In this document: one piece after another, positions 1 through 8,195 of the stretch | Numbering within the stretch: the stretch's first letter is position 1 | How the letters are laid out: the number at the start of each line of letters is the position of its first letter | Assembly (NCBI GenBank): GCA_016196565.1 | Contig: JACPXK010000055.1 | Span: 1-64,000, forward strand | Direction of reading: 5' to 3' | DNA from: Candidatus Omnitrophota bacterium | Lineage (GTDB): Bacteria > Omnitrophota > Omnitrophia > Omnitrophales > Aquincolibacteriaceae | Length of the DNA stretch: 64,000 nt | Translations under genes and position numbers: made by a program | Notes under the pieces: model-generated | What the model was told of the DNA's origin: nothing | Seen by the model: only the letters and a program-made list of their open reading frames with translations | Database searches by the model: none

Positions 1-141
1 ACACTTTTTTACAGATTATCAGCGTTACGGTTTTCGAAAAAATGCCCATTTATCAAGCCTTACACGACGATCCACAACCATTGTCAGAAATTCAAAATCA
101 CAACCAACTGTCGTTATTCGACTTATAACGGGACAGTAGTG
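1..141 (+). mobile_element. Right end of an IS4-like insertion sequence (partial)
   Basis: Transposase C-terminus followed within a few bases by CGGGACAGTAGTG (about 128-141), a sequence typical of terminal inverted repeats of IS4-group elements. The left end lies outside the window, so neither the inverted repeat nor the target duplication can be verified. From 142 to 276 the sequence is AT-rich with runs of A and the dyad TTAAAAATTTTTAA and holds no gene; it may include the histidine kinase terminator. Confidence 0.5.
3..128 (+). CDS. IS4-like family transposase, C-terminal fragment (5' truncated by window edge)
   Basis: The frame is open from the window edge and ends at TAA 126-128, giving about 41 residues. 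It contains ISVTVFEKMPIYQAL and ends NQLSLFDL. This matches my memory of the C-terminus of IS4-group DDE transposases (LSVTLFEK..I..., then NQL.LFDL). Only the tail is visible, so the DDE catalytic residues cannot be checked. The stop is followed at once by ACGGGACAGTAGTG, which looks like an IS terminus. The gene converges on the histidine kinase on the other strand. IS4 assignment is from pattern memory and is moderately sure. Confidence 0.6.
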   Translation, partial: TFLQIISVTVFEKMPIYQALHDDPQPLSEIQNHNQLSLFDL

Positions 142-276
142 TTAAATTGACGAACGCAATATAGCAAATACAACATTAAAATAAGATTAAAAAAAGATTA
201 AAAATTTTTAAGGAAAGTGGCTTTAATTCAATCATGCAGCTTACTGAAATATCTAGACTTTGAATCAGAGTGGGAA

Positions 277-1752
277 CTAGACGGGAAAAGAAACAATCAC
301 ACGCGTGCCTCTGCCCTGCTGACTTTGTATTTTGAGACTTCCGCCATGCTCTTCACAAATCGCCTTTGCGATATTAAGTCCTAAACCCGCTCCTTCATAA
401 GAACGGGCCTGGTCGGTGCGATAAAACCGGGAGAAAACCTTACTTTGAACTTCTGGGACGATCCCTATCCCCGTATCCGCGACTTCAATGAGAACTTCGT
501 GATTGGAATCTCTGAGTGTCACCTCGACGTTTCCCCCATCCGGAGTAAATTTAATCGCATTGTCGATCAAATTGCTGAAGAGACGTTTCAAATAGACCGG
601 ATCACCCCAAAGAAAAACATCTTTAGAAGCAGTGAAAGAAAGGATTATTTTTTTGTTTGAAGCCCGCTTCCGAAACCTCTCCACCACTTGTTCCAAAAGC
701 GTCTTAAATGCTATTTTCGATTTCTCAAATCGTAATTGTTTGGCGTCGCTTCGCACCAAAAGCATCAAATCATCCACCAAACGGATAAGTTCATTGACTT
801 CGTCTCCGATCACGCGAAGAGTCTGCACAAGCTCATCGGTCGTTCTTGTCTTGCGTAAGGCCAAATCAATTTCGCCCCGAATAATGGCCAAAGGCGTTTT
901 AAATTCATGGGACACGTCAGAACTAAAATCCTGCACCGCCCGTGTGGAAGATTCAATTCGGTCCATCATTTCATTTAAAGTGGCCGCAAGCCGGTCAAGT
1001 TCATCTCCCGCAGCGGTCCGGGGCAATCTTCCTTTTAGATAAGCCGCTGTAATTTGACGTGCTTCCCGAATCATCAAATCCACAGGACGAAACGACCGCT
1101 TCACCAAAAACCATCCGGCAATGCAGGAAGCAATCACCGCGATCGGAATAAGAAGCAGGATGATCAATACGAGCCGATGGAGCGTTGCTTTGACTTCTTG
1201 CAAGGAATTACCGCATTGAATGATAAAGAGGGGCTTGTCTTCCATCACAATCAACCGGTAATAAAGCCTTACCGGTTTGCCGTACAAATGAATGGTCTGA
1301 AAGGAAGCGCCGTTTTCCATGAAAACGTTGTCCCGTTCAAAATCAGGAAAAATAATTTCTCGCTGCCACCCCTTGAGATTGGAAATAATCACTTCATGAT
1401 CAAGCCCGATGATACGGATCATGAAAGTGCTTCGCGTTAAATGCCGGGCATTTTTTTCCCATTTTTCGATTTCTTTACGGAGTTTCGGAACCGTGTGCGG
1501 GGTTAAATTCGACCGGCTTTGGCCTGAAAAATCAGGTTGTGGTATTTGAAGCCGTTGTAATTTCCCTCCCAAAGACTTCAGTAAGGCTTCACTCAAATTT
1601 TGAGATTCGATAAAAAGATTTTTATCCATATCCCGATAAAGGGTTCGGGCAAGTTCAGAATGCATCAAAAAAGCAAACCCGGACAGAAGAACAGCCAAAA
1701 TAAAGGCATACCACAACGTCAGGCGGAATTTGACCGATTTAAAAGGAATCAT
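277..1752 (-). CDS. Two-component sensor histidine kinase (CusS/ArlS-like)
   Basis: Membrane sensor kinase of 491 aa. TM1 spans about residues 10-30, a periplasmic domain about 31-192, TM2 about 193-217, and HAMP about 218-270. The HisKA phosphoacceptor is H282 in SHEFKTPLA. The HATPase domain has NLIDNAIKFTPDGG (N box), DTGIGI (G1) and GAGLGLNIAKAI (G2), so it looks catalytically complete. Its ATG overlaps the stop of the response regulator (ATGA), so the two are translationally coupled. The cistron also carries a CDF cation transporter, which suggests a metal or envelope-stress signal; that is inference, as the periplasmic domain shows no recognisable metal motif. Confidence 0.93.
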   Translation of the reverse strand: MIPFKSVKFRLTLWYAFILAVLLSGFAFLMHSELARTLYRDMDKNLFIESQNLSEALLKSLGGKLQRLQIPQPDFSGQSRSNLTPHTVPKLRKEIEKWEKNARHLTRSTFMIRIIGLDHEVIISNLKGWQREIIFPDFERDNVFMENGASFQTIHLYGKPVRLYYRLIVMEDKPLFIIQCGNSLQEVKATLHRLVLIILLLIPIAVIASCIAGWFLVKRSFRPVDLMIREARQITAAYLKGRLPRTAAGDELDRLAATLNEMMDRIESSTRAVQDFSSDVSHEFKTPLAIIRGEIDLALRKTRTTDELVQTLRVIGDEVNELIRLVDDLMLLVRSDAKQLRFEKSKIAFKTLLEQVVERFRKRASNKKIILSFTASKDVFLWGDPVYLKRLFSNLIDNAIKFTPDGGNVEVTLRDSNHEVLIEVADTGIGIVPEVQSKVFSRFYRTDQARSYEGAGLGLNIAKAICEEHGGSLKIQSQQGRGTRVIVSFPV

Positions 1753-2423
1753 GATTCCAAGAGGCGGTAGCCTTGCCCCCGAATCGTTTCGATTTTACTT
1801 TTGGAGCGGCTGCCGTCAATTTTTTTGCGGAGAAAATTGATATAAACATCGATGGTGTTGGACAGAGGATCAAAATGAATGTCCCAGACATGTTCGGCGA
1901 TTTGAACTCGGGAAACCACTTCCCCCTTATGGCGTATGAGGTATTCCAAAAGTGAAAATTCTTTCTGCGATAAAGAAATCTCTTCGCGGCCAACCGTGAC
2001 ACGGCGGGTCAATAAATCCACTTTTAAGTCGCCCACTTCAAGGATTTTTTCCTTGGCAAGTTCCCGCGGCCGCCGCAAAAGGGCTCGAAGGCGTGCCAAC
2101 AGTTCATCAAAAGAAAACGGCTTCGTTAAATAATCATCCGCCCCCTGATCCAGACCTTTTATTTTATCTTCGACTTGATCCCGGGCTGTGAGAATAAGGA
2201 CCGGCGTCAGAAAACCTTCTTTGCGAAATTTGGCGCAAATCTCCAAACCGCTCATTCCCGGAAGCATCCAATCCAAAAGGATGGCGTCGTAATCGTTGGT
2301 GGAAGCATATTCCCAGCCGGTTTCGCCATCGTAAGCAATGTCCACGGCATAGCCTTCCTCTTTGAGGCCGCGGACAATGAAACTCGCCAGTTTTTTTTCA
2401 TCTTCAACAATCAGAATGCGCAT
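1749..2423 (-). CDS. OmpR/PhoB-family response regulator
   Basis: DNA-binding partner of the following kinase. The receiver has acidic residues in VEDEKK, phosphoacceptor D51 in ILLDWMLPG, and the TKPF lysine. The C-terminal winged helix has RVTVGREEISLSQKEFSLLEYL and ends ETIRGQGYRL. I take ATG 2423, which gives MRILIVEDE as in the family; a GTG at 2435 is also in frame. The start lies 1 bp past the CDF stop region, and the gene ends overlapping the kinase start. Confidence 0.94.
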   Translation of the reverse strand: MRILIVEDEKKLASFIVRGLKEEGYAVDIAYDGETGWEYASTNDYDAILLDWMLPGMSGLEICAKFRKEGFLTPVLILTARDQVEDKIKGLDQGADDYLTKPFSFDELLARLRALLRRPRELAKEKILEVGDLKVDLLTRRVTVGREEISLSQKEFSLLEYLIRHKGEVVSRVQIAEHVWDIHFDPLSNTIDVYINFLRKKIDGSRSKSKIETIRGQGYRLLES

Positions 2424-2424
2424 G

Positions 2425-3306
2425 TCACATCTCACCCTCCGGATCGTAATGAACCGTCACATCAGACTCGGGGTATTTGTCCTGAATTTTACGAATGAGG
2501 GATTCCGTCATGAGATGGGCCTTTTTAAAATCTTCTTCCCCGCGAATCTCAATATGAAAATCCAGAAACATTTGATGCCCCACTTGCCGGCTGCGGAAAT
2601 TATGCAATCCTACAATAGAATTATGATGTTCCAAAATCAGTTTTTCGATTTTCTCTTTAGGAACCGGCGGCAGGCTCCGGTCCAGCAATTCGTCGATAGC
2701 CCGGCGCAAAATCCGGTAAGAGGCCCGGAAAATAGTCCCCGCCACAAGCATGGAAATCACCAAATCCCAAAAAATCAAACCGGTGATTCTCACCAGGAAA
2801 AGCGCCGCAATCACTCCGCCATTACTTAAAATATCGGTATTAAAATGTAATTCTTCGGTGGCCAGAATCATGGAATGACTTCGTTTTTGAACCACGCGCA
2901 AGCGCCACACCAAAAGAAAGGTCGCGACGATGGAAAAAATCATCACAATAATGCCGGCAGGAACGTCTTTGACAAAACTTCCCAAAATCAAACGTTTTAC
3001 CGATTCGAAGACAATATAAATCCCGCTCACGCTGATAAAAAGACTTTGAAAGAGTGCGGCAAGGCTTTCGATTTTGCCGTGGCCGTAAGCATGATCCTCA
3101 TCGGGGGGTTTGGCCGCCTGACGGGCCGCAATCAAATTGACCGTCGAAACTCCCACGTCCATCGCCGAATCAAGCGCCGAAGCCATGACGGCCATGGAAT
3201 GAGTCGCAATCCCGGCCGCAAATTTCAGGATAAAAAGAGTCGCTCCGGTTGCGATAGATAATTTCAGGGCATTGGAAGTTTGAATGATTCGTTTAGTGTT
3301 TTCCAT
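2425..3306 (-). CDS. Cation diffusion facilitator (FieF/ZitB-like divalent metal exporter)
   Basis: 293 aa inner-membrane metal/proton antiporter. An N-terminal region with about six TM segments carries the intramembrane metal site: ALDSAMD (two Asp, TM2) and HFNTD (His and Asp, TM5), the D-D-H-D set of Zn/Fe exporters. HAYGHGKIE follows TM2, as in FieF. The C-terminal cytoplasmic domain, from about residue 210, ends in VTVHYDPEGEM. It overlaps the upstream oxidoreductase by 14 bp and is directly followed by the response regulator, so exporter and two-component genes are probably co-expressed. Substrate metal not determined. Confidence 0.92.
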   Translation of the reverse strand: MENTKRIIQTSNALKLSIATGATLFILKFAAGIATHSMAVMASALDSAMDVGVSTVNLIAARQAAKPPDEDHAYGHGKIESLAALFQSLFISVSGIYIVFESVKRLILGSFVKDVPAGIIVMIFSIVATFLLVWRLRVVQKRSHSMILATEELHFNTDILSNGGVIAALFLVRITGLIFWDLVISMLVAGTIFRASYRILRRAIDELLDRSLPPVPKEKIEKLILEHHNSIVGLHNFRSRQVGHQMFLDFHIEIRGEEDFKKAHLMTESLIRKIQDKYPESDVTVHYDPEGEM

Positions 3307-4408
3307 TTTGAAATCTCTGAGGGTTGAACGCGGCTAAAAGTTTCGGCATTTTCCCACGCATAATTCCCTGAGCTAAAAGCTCGCCGGCCGTAAAACCGAT
3401 CAAAATACCGCTTCTAAAATATCCGGCGGCATGATAAAGCCCTTTGATTTTTGCCGGACCGATCACCGGTAACCGGTCCACAGGAAAAGGCCGGAGCCCT
3501 GCCCAAGAATTCACCACCTTCATTTTCTGAACCCCCGGCGCCAATTTTTCGGCGCGGGAAAGAATTCCCTTCAGCCCGCTCCGGGTGACATACGGTTCAT
3601 AACCTGCAAACTCAACCGTAGAACCTACCAAATAATCATTTTTTCCCCAGGGAACAATATAGGCTCCGTCGAGAGAATGAAGAATCGTATTGGTTTTCAG
3701 TTTGCCTCTGAGAATCAGGATTTGCCCCCGGGCCGGCGAAATGGGAAGGCGCATTTTGGCATCTTTGGCTGTGCCCGCCCAGCTTCCCGTCGCATTAATG
3801 ACGATGGGAGCTTCAAAACGCTTTTTTCCGCTCGTGATTCCCTGGAGACTTCCCTTATGAAGGGCTAATTTAGGTTCTTGCACAATTTTTTGATTTTGAA
3901 TTCCCAATTTCCGCGCGTAATGGTGAAGGACAAAAAGTAATTTTTTAGGATTCAGCTTCGCCACGGTAGGATAAAAAAGGCCGGAACAAACCGACGGTGT
4001 AATCGCCGGCGCATATTTTAAAACCTCATCACGCCTTAGCCATCTCACCGGCATTCCGATTTTTTTCTGCCACAGAAATTTTTCTTTAAGAGCTTTCTCT
4101 TCCTTGGCATCCCGCGCAATATAAAGCATCCCCATCTGCTCAAAGTCGATCATCCGGTATATTTTTTTTCCGAGATGACGGAGATATTTGGGGTATTCGC
4201 GAAAGGCCTTGAAAGTTAAACTCAAGATAGGGCTTTTAGGATAAAGCTCGAGAACCGGATCAAGAATGCCGGCTGAACGGGGCGTTGCTTCTCCCCGTAT
4301 TCCCTTTTTCTCGAGAATAAGAACTTTTTTGCGCCTTTTGGCCAAAGCAATAGCGGTACCAAAACCAGAAATCCCGGCGCCCACGACAATAGCATCAAAG
4401 TGTTTCAT
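3293..4408 (-). CDS. FAD-dependent oxidoreductase, DAO family, ThiO/glycine-oxidase-like
   Basis: 371 aa flavoprotein. The N-terminal Rossmann motif is VVGAGISGFGTA, followed by LILEKKGIRGEATPRSAG. RGQILILRG is in the middle, and near the C-terminus GLYHAAGYFRSGILIG resembles the ThiO signature (G.YRNGI.LAP). Family members oxidise small amino acids; ThiO feeds thiazole synthesis. No thiamine gene is adjacent here (thiL is 42 kb away), so another D-amino-acid oxidase or dehydrogenase role is possible. A -10-like TATACT lies about 37 bp upstream. It is the first gene of the oxidase-CDF-RR-HK operon. Confidence 0.8.
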   Translation of the reverse strand: MKHFDAIVVGAGISGFGTAIALAKRRKKVLILEKKGIRGEATPRSAGILDPVLELYPKSPILSLTFKAFREYPKYLRHLGKKIYRMIDFEQMGMLYIARDAKEEKALKEKFLWQKKIGMPVRWLRRDEVLKYAPAITPSVCSGLFYPTVAKLNPKKLLFVLHHYARKLGIQNQKIVQEPKLALHKGSLQGITSGKKRFEAPIVINATGSWAGTAKDAKMRLPISPARGQILILRGKLKTNTILHSLDGAYIVPWGKNDYLVGSTVEFAGYEPYVTRSGLKGILSRAEKLAPGVQKMKVVNSWAGLRPFPVDRLPVIGPAKIKGLYHAAGYFRSGILIGFTAGELLAQGIMRGKMPKLLAAFNPQRFQNGKH

Positions 4409-4512
4409 TCATAATCTCTTGAGAGGATGCATTGAAAAAGAGTATATCAAAAGATCAAAGGGATTTCACTCCCGGCGCTTGCCGGCAAAACTCCGGCTAA
4501 CTCGGAGAAATT

Positions 4513-6348
4513 TTAGGACGGATTCTGTTTCAAAGACATGATGGGACAGTAAAGGCCTTGTAAATTGCGCTCCCACCAAAAACCGAATTGTTTTTGTGTC
4601 TTCAAATCGGTAAAACGGTAATCGTAAAGACGGGCACGGATATAGCGCGGCGGCGTATCGGGAAAAGGATTTTTTTTCAGCAAGGCCAAAACGTCCGGGG
4701 AACCTTGGAGAAGACCGACACAAAAATTAACAAACCAGGGATTGCGTTTGTAATGGCCTAATGCGGCAAACCACATTTGCCAGTCAAGCCTTGGCTGATG
4801 CGGAGCGACAAAGCCCGGTTTCTTTTTCAAATCTCCCGGCTTATAACGAAATTCATAAGCCTCCCAATTCTCCTTATCATTAGAACCTTCGATCATGATT
4901 TCCGGCCTTTGGATTGTCATGACGGCGAATAACCCATAACTATTGACCCAATGGAAAGGCGAAAAAACACGGTAAAGGGCCCCAACCGCCCGTGATCCGG
5001 GAATGGGAATCCCCGTCAAATTAATCATTTGCGTGACGGAGAACAAAATCAAAAGTGCCGCCGCCGTTTTAGGTATCCCGCGAAGCCGAGGAACCGGAGA
5101 GTTTTTATCGGGTTCCCGGGCCTTCAGCTTCGGAATCTTCTGCCAGGTTTGATCATCCACCAAAAACAAGCAAAGAAAAATAGCCAGTAAATTAAAAAAA
5201 CAGTAGTTGCCGGTCAGGCCGATCACCGCTTGAAGACTGATAAATGAAAAGGCTGCTAACAATCGCAACCGCCGCGGCGAAAAAATAAGAAAGGGCATTC
5301 CGAGCTCAACTAAAAACATGATTAAAGCAGAAAATTTGTGAAATCCCGGCGGAAAATGATGAACGTACCAGCCAATCCAGGTGGGCAGCGGCTGGGTCCC
5401 ATAATGATAAGCCAGGGCCGTTAAATTTCTCCAGGCCGGATCGCCGCTAAGGAGCTTGACCATACCGGAAGAAAACATCAATCGAAAAAGAAGCCACTGG
5501 GTCAACCAAACAAAAACCGGCGAAGGCGGCAATTTTTTTTCAGACTGATGAAGCCATTTGCCGCCAGGAGAAAGAAAAATGGCGATAAAGCCCGCTTCCA
5601 AAAGAAGAACATCCCATTGAAAGCTCAAAAAATCCCGGCAGATATTGACCAGAGACAAATAAAAAAACCAAAGAAAAAATAAAACCGCAGATGGCCAGAG
5701 ACCTGCGATCAAAAACAAAGACAGTAAAGCGCCGCCGCCGGTCAAAAAAAGCAGCATGGCGTCGCCTTTGAAAAGCCAAGCCAGCGTAGGCAGAAGCCAA
5801 TAGCGCTCTACCCCATAATTGGCAGACACGGCATCTAAAAATTTCCCAAATGGGAGAATGCCGTTAGCTCCAACTAACCCCTTGATTTGTGATCCCAAGG
5901 AAATAAACGCAATAAGATAAACCACGCCCAACAATCTCAAATAAAAGGACCGGGAATAAAAATAAGTCGGGGACGAAATAGCGTCACCCCAGGCTATTTT
6001 GGTAAGACGCGAGAAAAGAGGACGGTGATTCGCGACGAAGGCATAAAACCATTCGCTTATCGATTTAAAGAAAGGAAATTTTTGATGAAGCCAAAGAAGC
6101 CAGGGATAACGGCCGGCAAGCCACAAAGTCCGAAAAACCGCGTGCGCTCCCGAAAAAACGTTGTCATCCTGATCGATTAGTTGAACGGATTTTTGAAATG
6201 ATGTTAAAGGAATTTGAGAATAATTGCCGGTGACTTTTTGATAGGGTTCATAATCGATCCGGTCCCCTGTCAGCGCATGCCACCGGTCAATCCAGCGCCG
6301 GCAAAAGCCGCAGTCTCCGTCATAAATTAAAAGAGGTTTTTTTATCAT
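4513..6348 (-). CDS. DCC thiol-disulfide oxidoreductase / lipase maturation factor fusion
   Basis: 611 aa. The first ~130 residues are a DUF393/DCC domain, with LIYDGDCGFCRRW carrying the CxxC of the family. The rest is a polytopic lipase-maturation-factor (LMF1-like) domain with FLSFQWDVLLLEAGF, FSSGMVKLLSGDPAWRNL and, near the end, PHQPRLDWQMWFAALG, all characteristic of LMF. LMF1 in animals assists ER folding of disulfide-rich lipases; the bacterial function is unknown. Fusion to a redox domain suggests folding or disulfide chemistry in the membrane (inference). It starts inside the stop of the upstream gene (ATGA) and is last in the mutS operon. Confidence 0.85.
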   Translation of the reverse strand: MIKKPLLIYDGDCGFCRRWIDRWHALTGDRIDYEPYQKVTGNYSQIPLTSFQKSVQLIDQDDNVFSGAHAVFRTLWLAGRYPWLLWLHQKFPFFKSISEWFYAFVANHRPLFSRLTKIAWGDAISSPTYFYSRSFYLRLLGVVYLIAFISLGSQIKGLVGANGILPFGKFLDAVSANYGVERYWLLPTLAWLFKGDAMLLFLTGGGALLSLFLIAGLWPSAVLFFLWFFYLSLVNICRDFLSFQWDVLLLEAGFIAIFLSPGGKWLHQSEKKLPPSPVFVWLTQWLLFRLMFSSGMVKLLSGDPAWRNLTALAYHYGTQPLPTWIGWYVHHFPPGFHKFSALIMFLVELGMPFLIFSPRRLRLLAAFSFISLQAVIGLTGNYCFFNLLAIFLCLFLVDDQTWQKIPKLKAREPDKNSPVPRLRGIPKTAAALLILFSVTQMINLTGIPIPGSRAVGALYRVFSPFHWVNSYGLFAVMTIQRPEIMIEGSNDKENWEAYEFRYKPGDLKKKPGFVAPHQPRLDWQMWFAALGHYKRNPWFVNFCVGLLQGSPDVLALLKKNPFPDTPPRYIRARLYDYRFTDLKTQKQFGFWWERNLQGLYCPIMSLKQNPS

Positions 6349-8162
6349 GCGGAAAATTCGCGGACAGAATCATAATAAAGGAGGAAAAGACTTTTTACGG
6401 GGAGATCGGAATTTACTTCAGCTTTAAGGGCTTCGAATTTTCCTCCTTCCACTTTGGAGAATGAAAATTGCAGCGGATAGGATATGCCTTCCAGCTCAAG
6501 ATAAAGCTCATAACGGCCGTCCGGAAGATTTTCGCCCGCCACACGAAAGCTGGAATTGATAAACTGCGTTTTGATCTTCGCTTCCGGCCATTCATCATTT
6601 TGAAATAATTTCGCCCCGTCAACATCCACTCCCGCGGATTTGAAAATTGCAGTTCTTATTCTTTCGACAATCATGGGCATGCGATCCTTCACCATATTGC
6701 TGCTCTCATAAACAGTCGGTTCCGGATTAATCACCATCACATCCCCATTTTTCCGGAACCTCGCCAGTTGCGGCCCCACAAAGATTTCCTTTTGACCTTT
6801 CTCACGGGGGATCAGTTCAGCATCCTGCAATCCCCAAACCGTCCGCTTAGTATAGAACCGCATTACATGAAAATAAAAATGATAAATATAAAAAAAATCA
6901 TCAGCCGCTTCGAACACATATTGTTTAGGATTCAGGGCATACATCGTTCCCACCCAGCTGATCGAATGATTATCCCCCGCCAAATCTTGAGCATAGCGGC
7001 TGACTTCTTGCGTCATCTTGGAAGAGTAAATGGGATCCAAAAGCCTTCCGTATTCGATAAAGGCACGTGAAACTGGGAAAAGAAGGAGAAGGCCTAAAGC
7101 CGCGATTTGAAACGGCCTTTGAAGCTTAGAAAGAACGAAGGTTATTCCCCGGCTTACAAAAAAGTAAAACGGGGGAAGAAGCGCCATCAGATAACGCATT
7201 TCCTTATGCCGGACAAAATAAGTAAAAAACAAAAAGAAGGAAAAAAACCAAAGGGCATTAAAGAGCGTGCCCGGCACTTTGTTTTTGATCCCGACGATCA
7301 CACCGATCAAAGCGAAAGAAAGAAAAGGAATGCCGACCAATCGCCACATATAAATGTAATTGGTGACCGGCGGCTCATAAGCCACGCTGAAGATCCGGTA
7401 ATGCCATGTGATTTCTTCGATAAGTTTTTGCGGCGCTCCGAAAAACGAAGCACGCCCGATCAAGGGATAAACCACCATGGGGAAAAGAAAAAACAGCGCG
7501 GCGGACAATACTCCCAGAGCTAAAACTTTTAAAACGAAATCACGTTTTATGCTGAGCGTAAAAATTTCATAAAGCCCCATCACCATGAACATAAGCGGGA
7601 TAACCGAACGGCGCGTATCCATGGCAAAAGCCATCCAGAATCCCGCGAGCAAAAAATTCCTCAAGGCCTTTTTCTTTCTTCCCCGCCGGTAGAAATAAAA
7701 AGCTAAAGTCACAAAAAGCGCCCCTGGAATATCTTCCTTGCAAAAAGGCGCCATGTGAATCATAACCGGGCATAGAGAAAATAAAAAAACGGCAAAAAGG
7801 CTTTCGGAACGGTTGAAGTCGAGCCTGAAAAGCCGATAGAGTGTTACGAGCAAACAGATGAAAAAACTAACAGCCATCAAATGGCATCCCCGAACGGCAT
7901 GAAAGGCAGGGGAAAATCTTTCGGCCGCAAACATAGGCACCAGAAACAAACTGAAAGTAAGCGGCCGTTTAAAGGAATACCCGGTATTATTCAGATTGGC
8001 GAGGGAACGGACGCTCAGAAAAGTCTCATAAGCGTCGGAATAATCGATTTCAAGGTGATAGGCCGTCCAGGCCAAATAAGCCAAACCTATCCCCAAGAGG
8101 AGAATGATGACAATCAAGAGTATTTTGGGGAATGGTCCCGCTATTTGAGAGGTGTTATTCAC
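6345..8162 (-). CDS. GT39-like multi-TM glycosyltransferase (ArnT/PMT superfamily)
   Basis: 605 aa with about 10-12 predicted TM segments and a soluble C-terminal domain of about 180 residues. An acidic pair in the first loop (DYSDAYETF), a conserved KRP, and MAPFCKEDIP in a later loop resemble polyprenyl-phosphate-sugar-dependent GT-C enzymes, where the first-loop Asp is the catalytic base. Start is GTG at 8162 with no clear Shine-Dalgarno; 33 bp separate it from the helicase stop. Its stop overlaps the DCC-LMF start. Donor and acceptor are unknown; it could also be an uncharacterised DUF membrane family. Confidence 0.7.
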   Translation of the reverse strand: MNNTSQIAGPFPKILLIVIILLLGIGLAYLAWTAYHLEIDYSDAYETFLSVRSLANLNNTGYSFKRPLTFSLFLVPMFAAERFSPAFHAVRGCHLMAVSFFICLLVTLYRLFRLDFNRSESLFAVFLFSLCPVMIHMAPFCKEDIPGALFVTLAFYFYRRGRKKKALRNFLLAGFWMAFAMDTRRSVIPLMFMVMGLYEIFTLSIKRDFVLKVLALGVLSAALFFLFPMVVYPLIGRASFFGAPQKLIEEITWHYRIFSVAYEPPVTNYIYMWRLVGIPFLSFALIGVIVGIKNKVPGTLFNALWFFSFFLFFTYFVRHKEMRYLMALLPPFYFFVSRGITFVLSKLQRPFQIAALGLLLLFPVSRAFIEYGRLLDPIYSSKMTQEVSRYAQDLAGDNHSISWVGTMYALNPKQYVFEAADDFFYIYHFYFHVMRFYTKRTVWGLQDAELIPREKGQKEIFVGPQLARFRKNGDVMVINPEPTVYESSNMVKDRMPMIVERIRTAIFKSAGVDVDGAKLFQNDEWPEAKIKTQFINSSFRVAGENLPDGRYELYLELEGISYPLQFSFSKVEGGKFEALKAEVNSDLPVKSLFLLYYDSVREFSA

Positions 8163-8195
8163 ATTAATTCATGCATCGGTCGCCAAGTCGATTTT

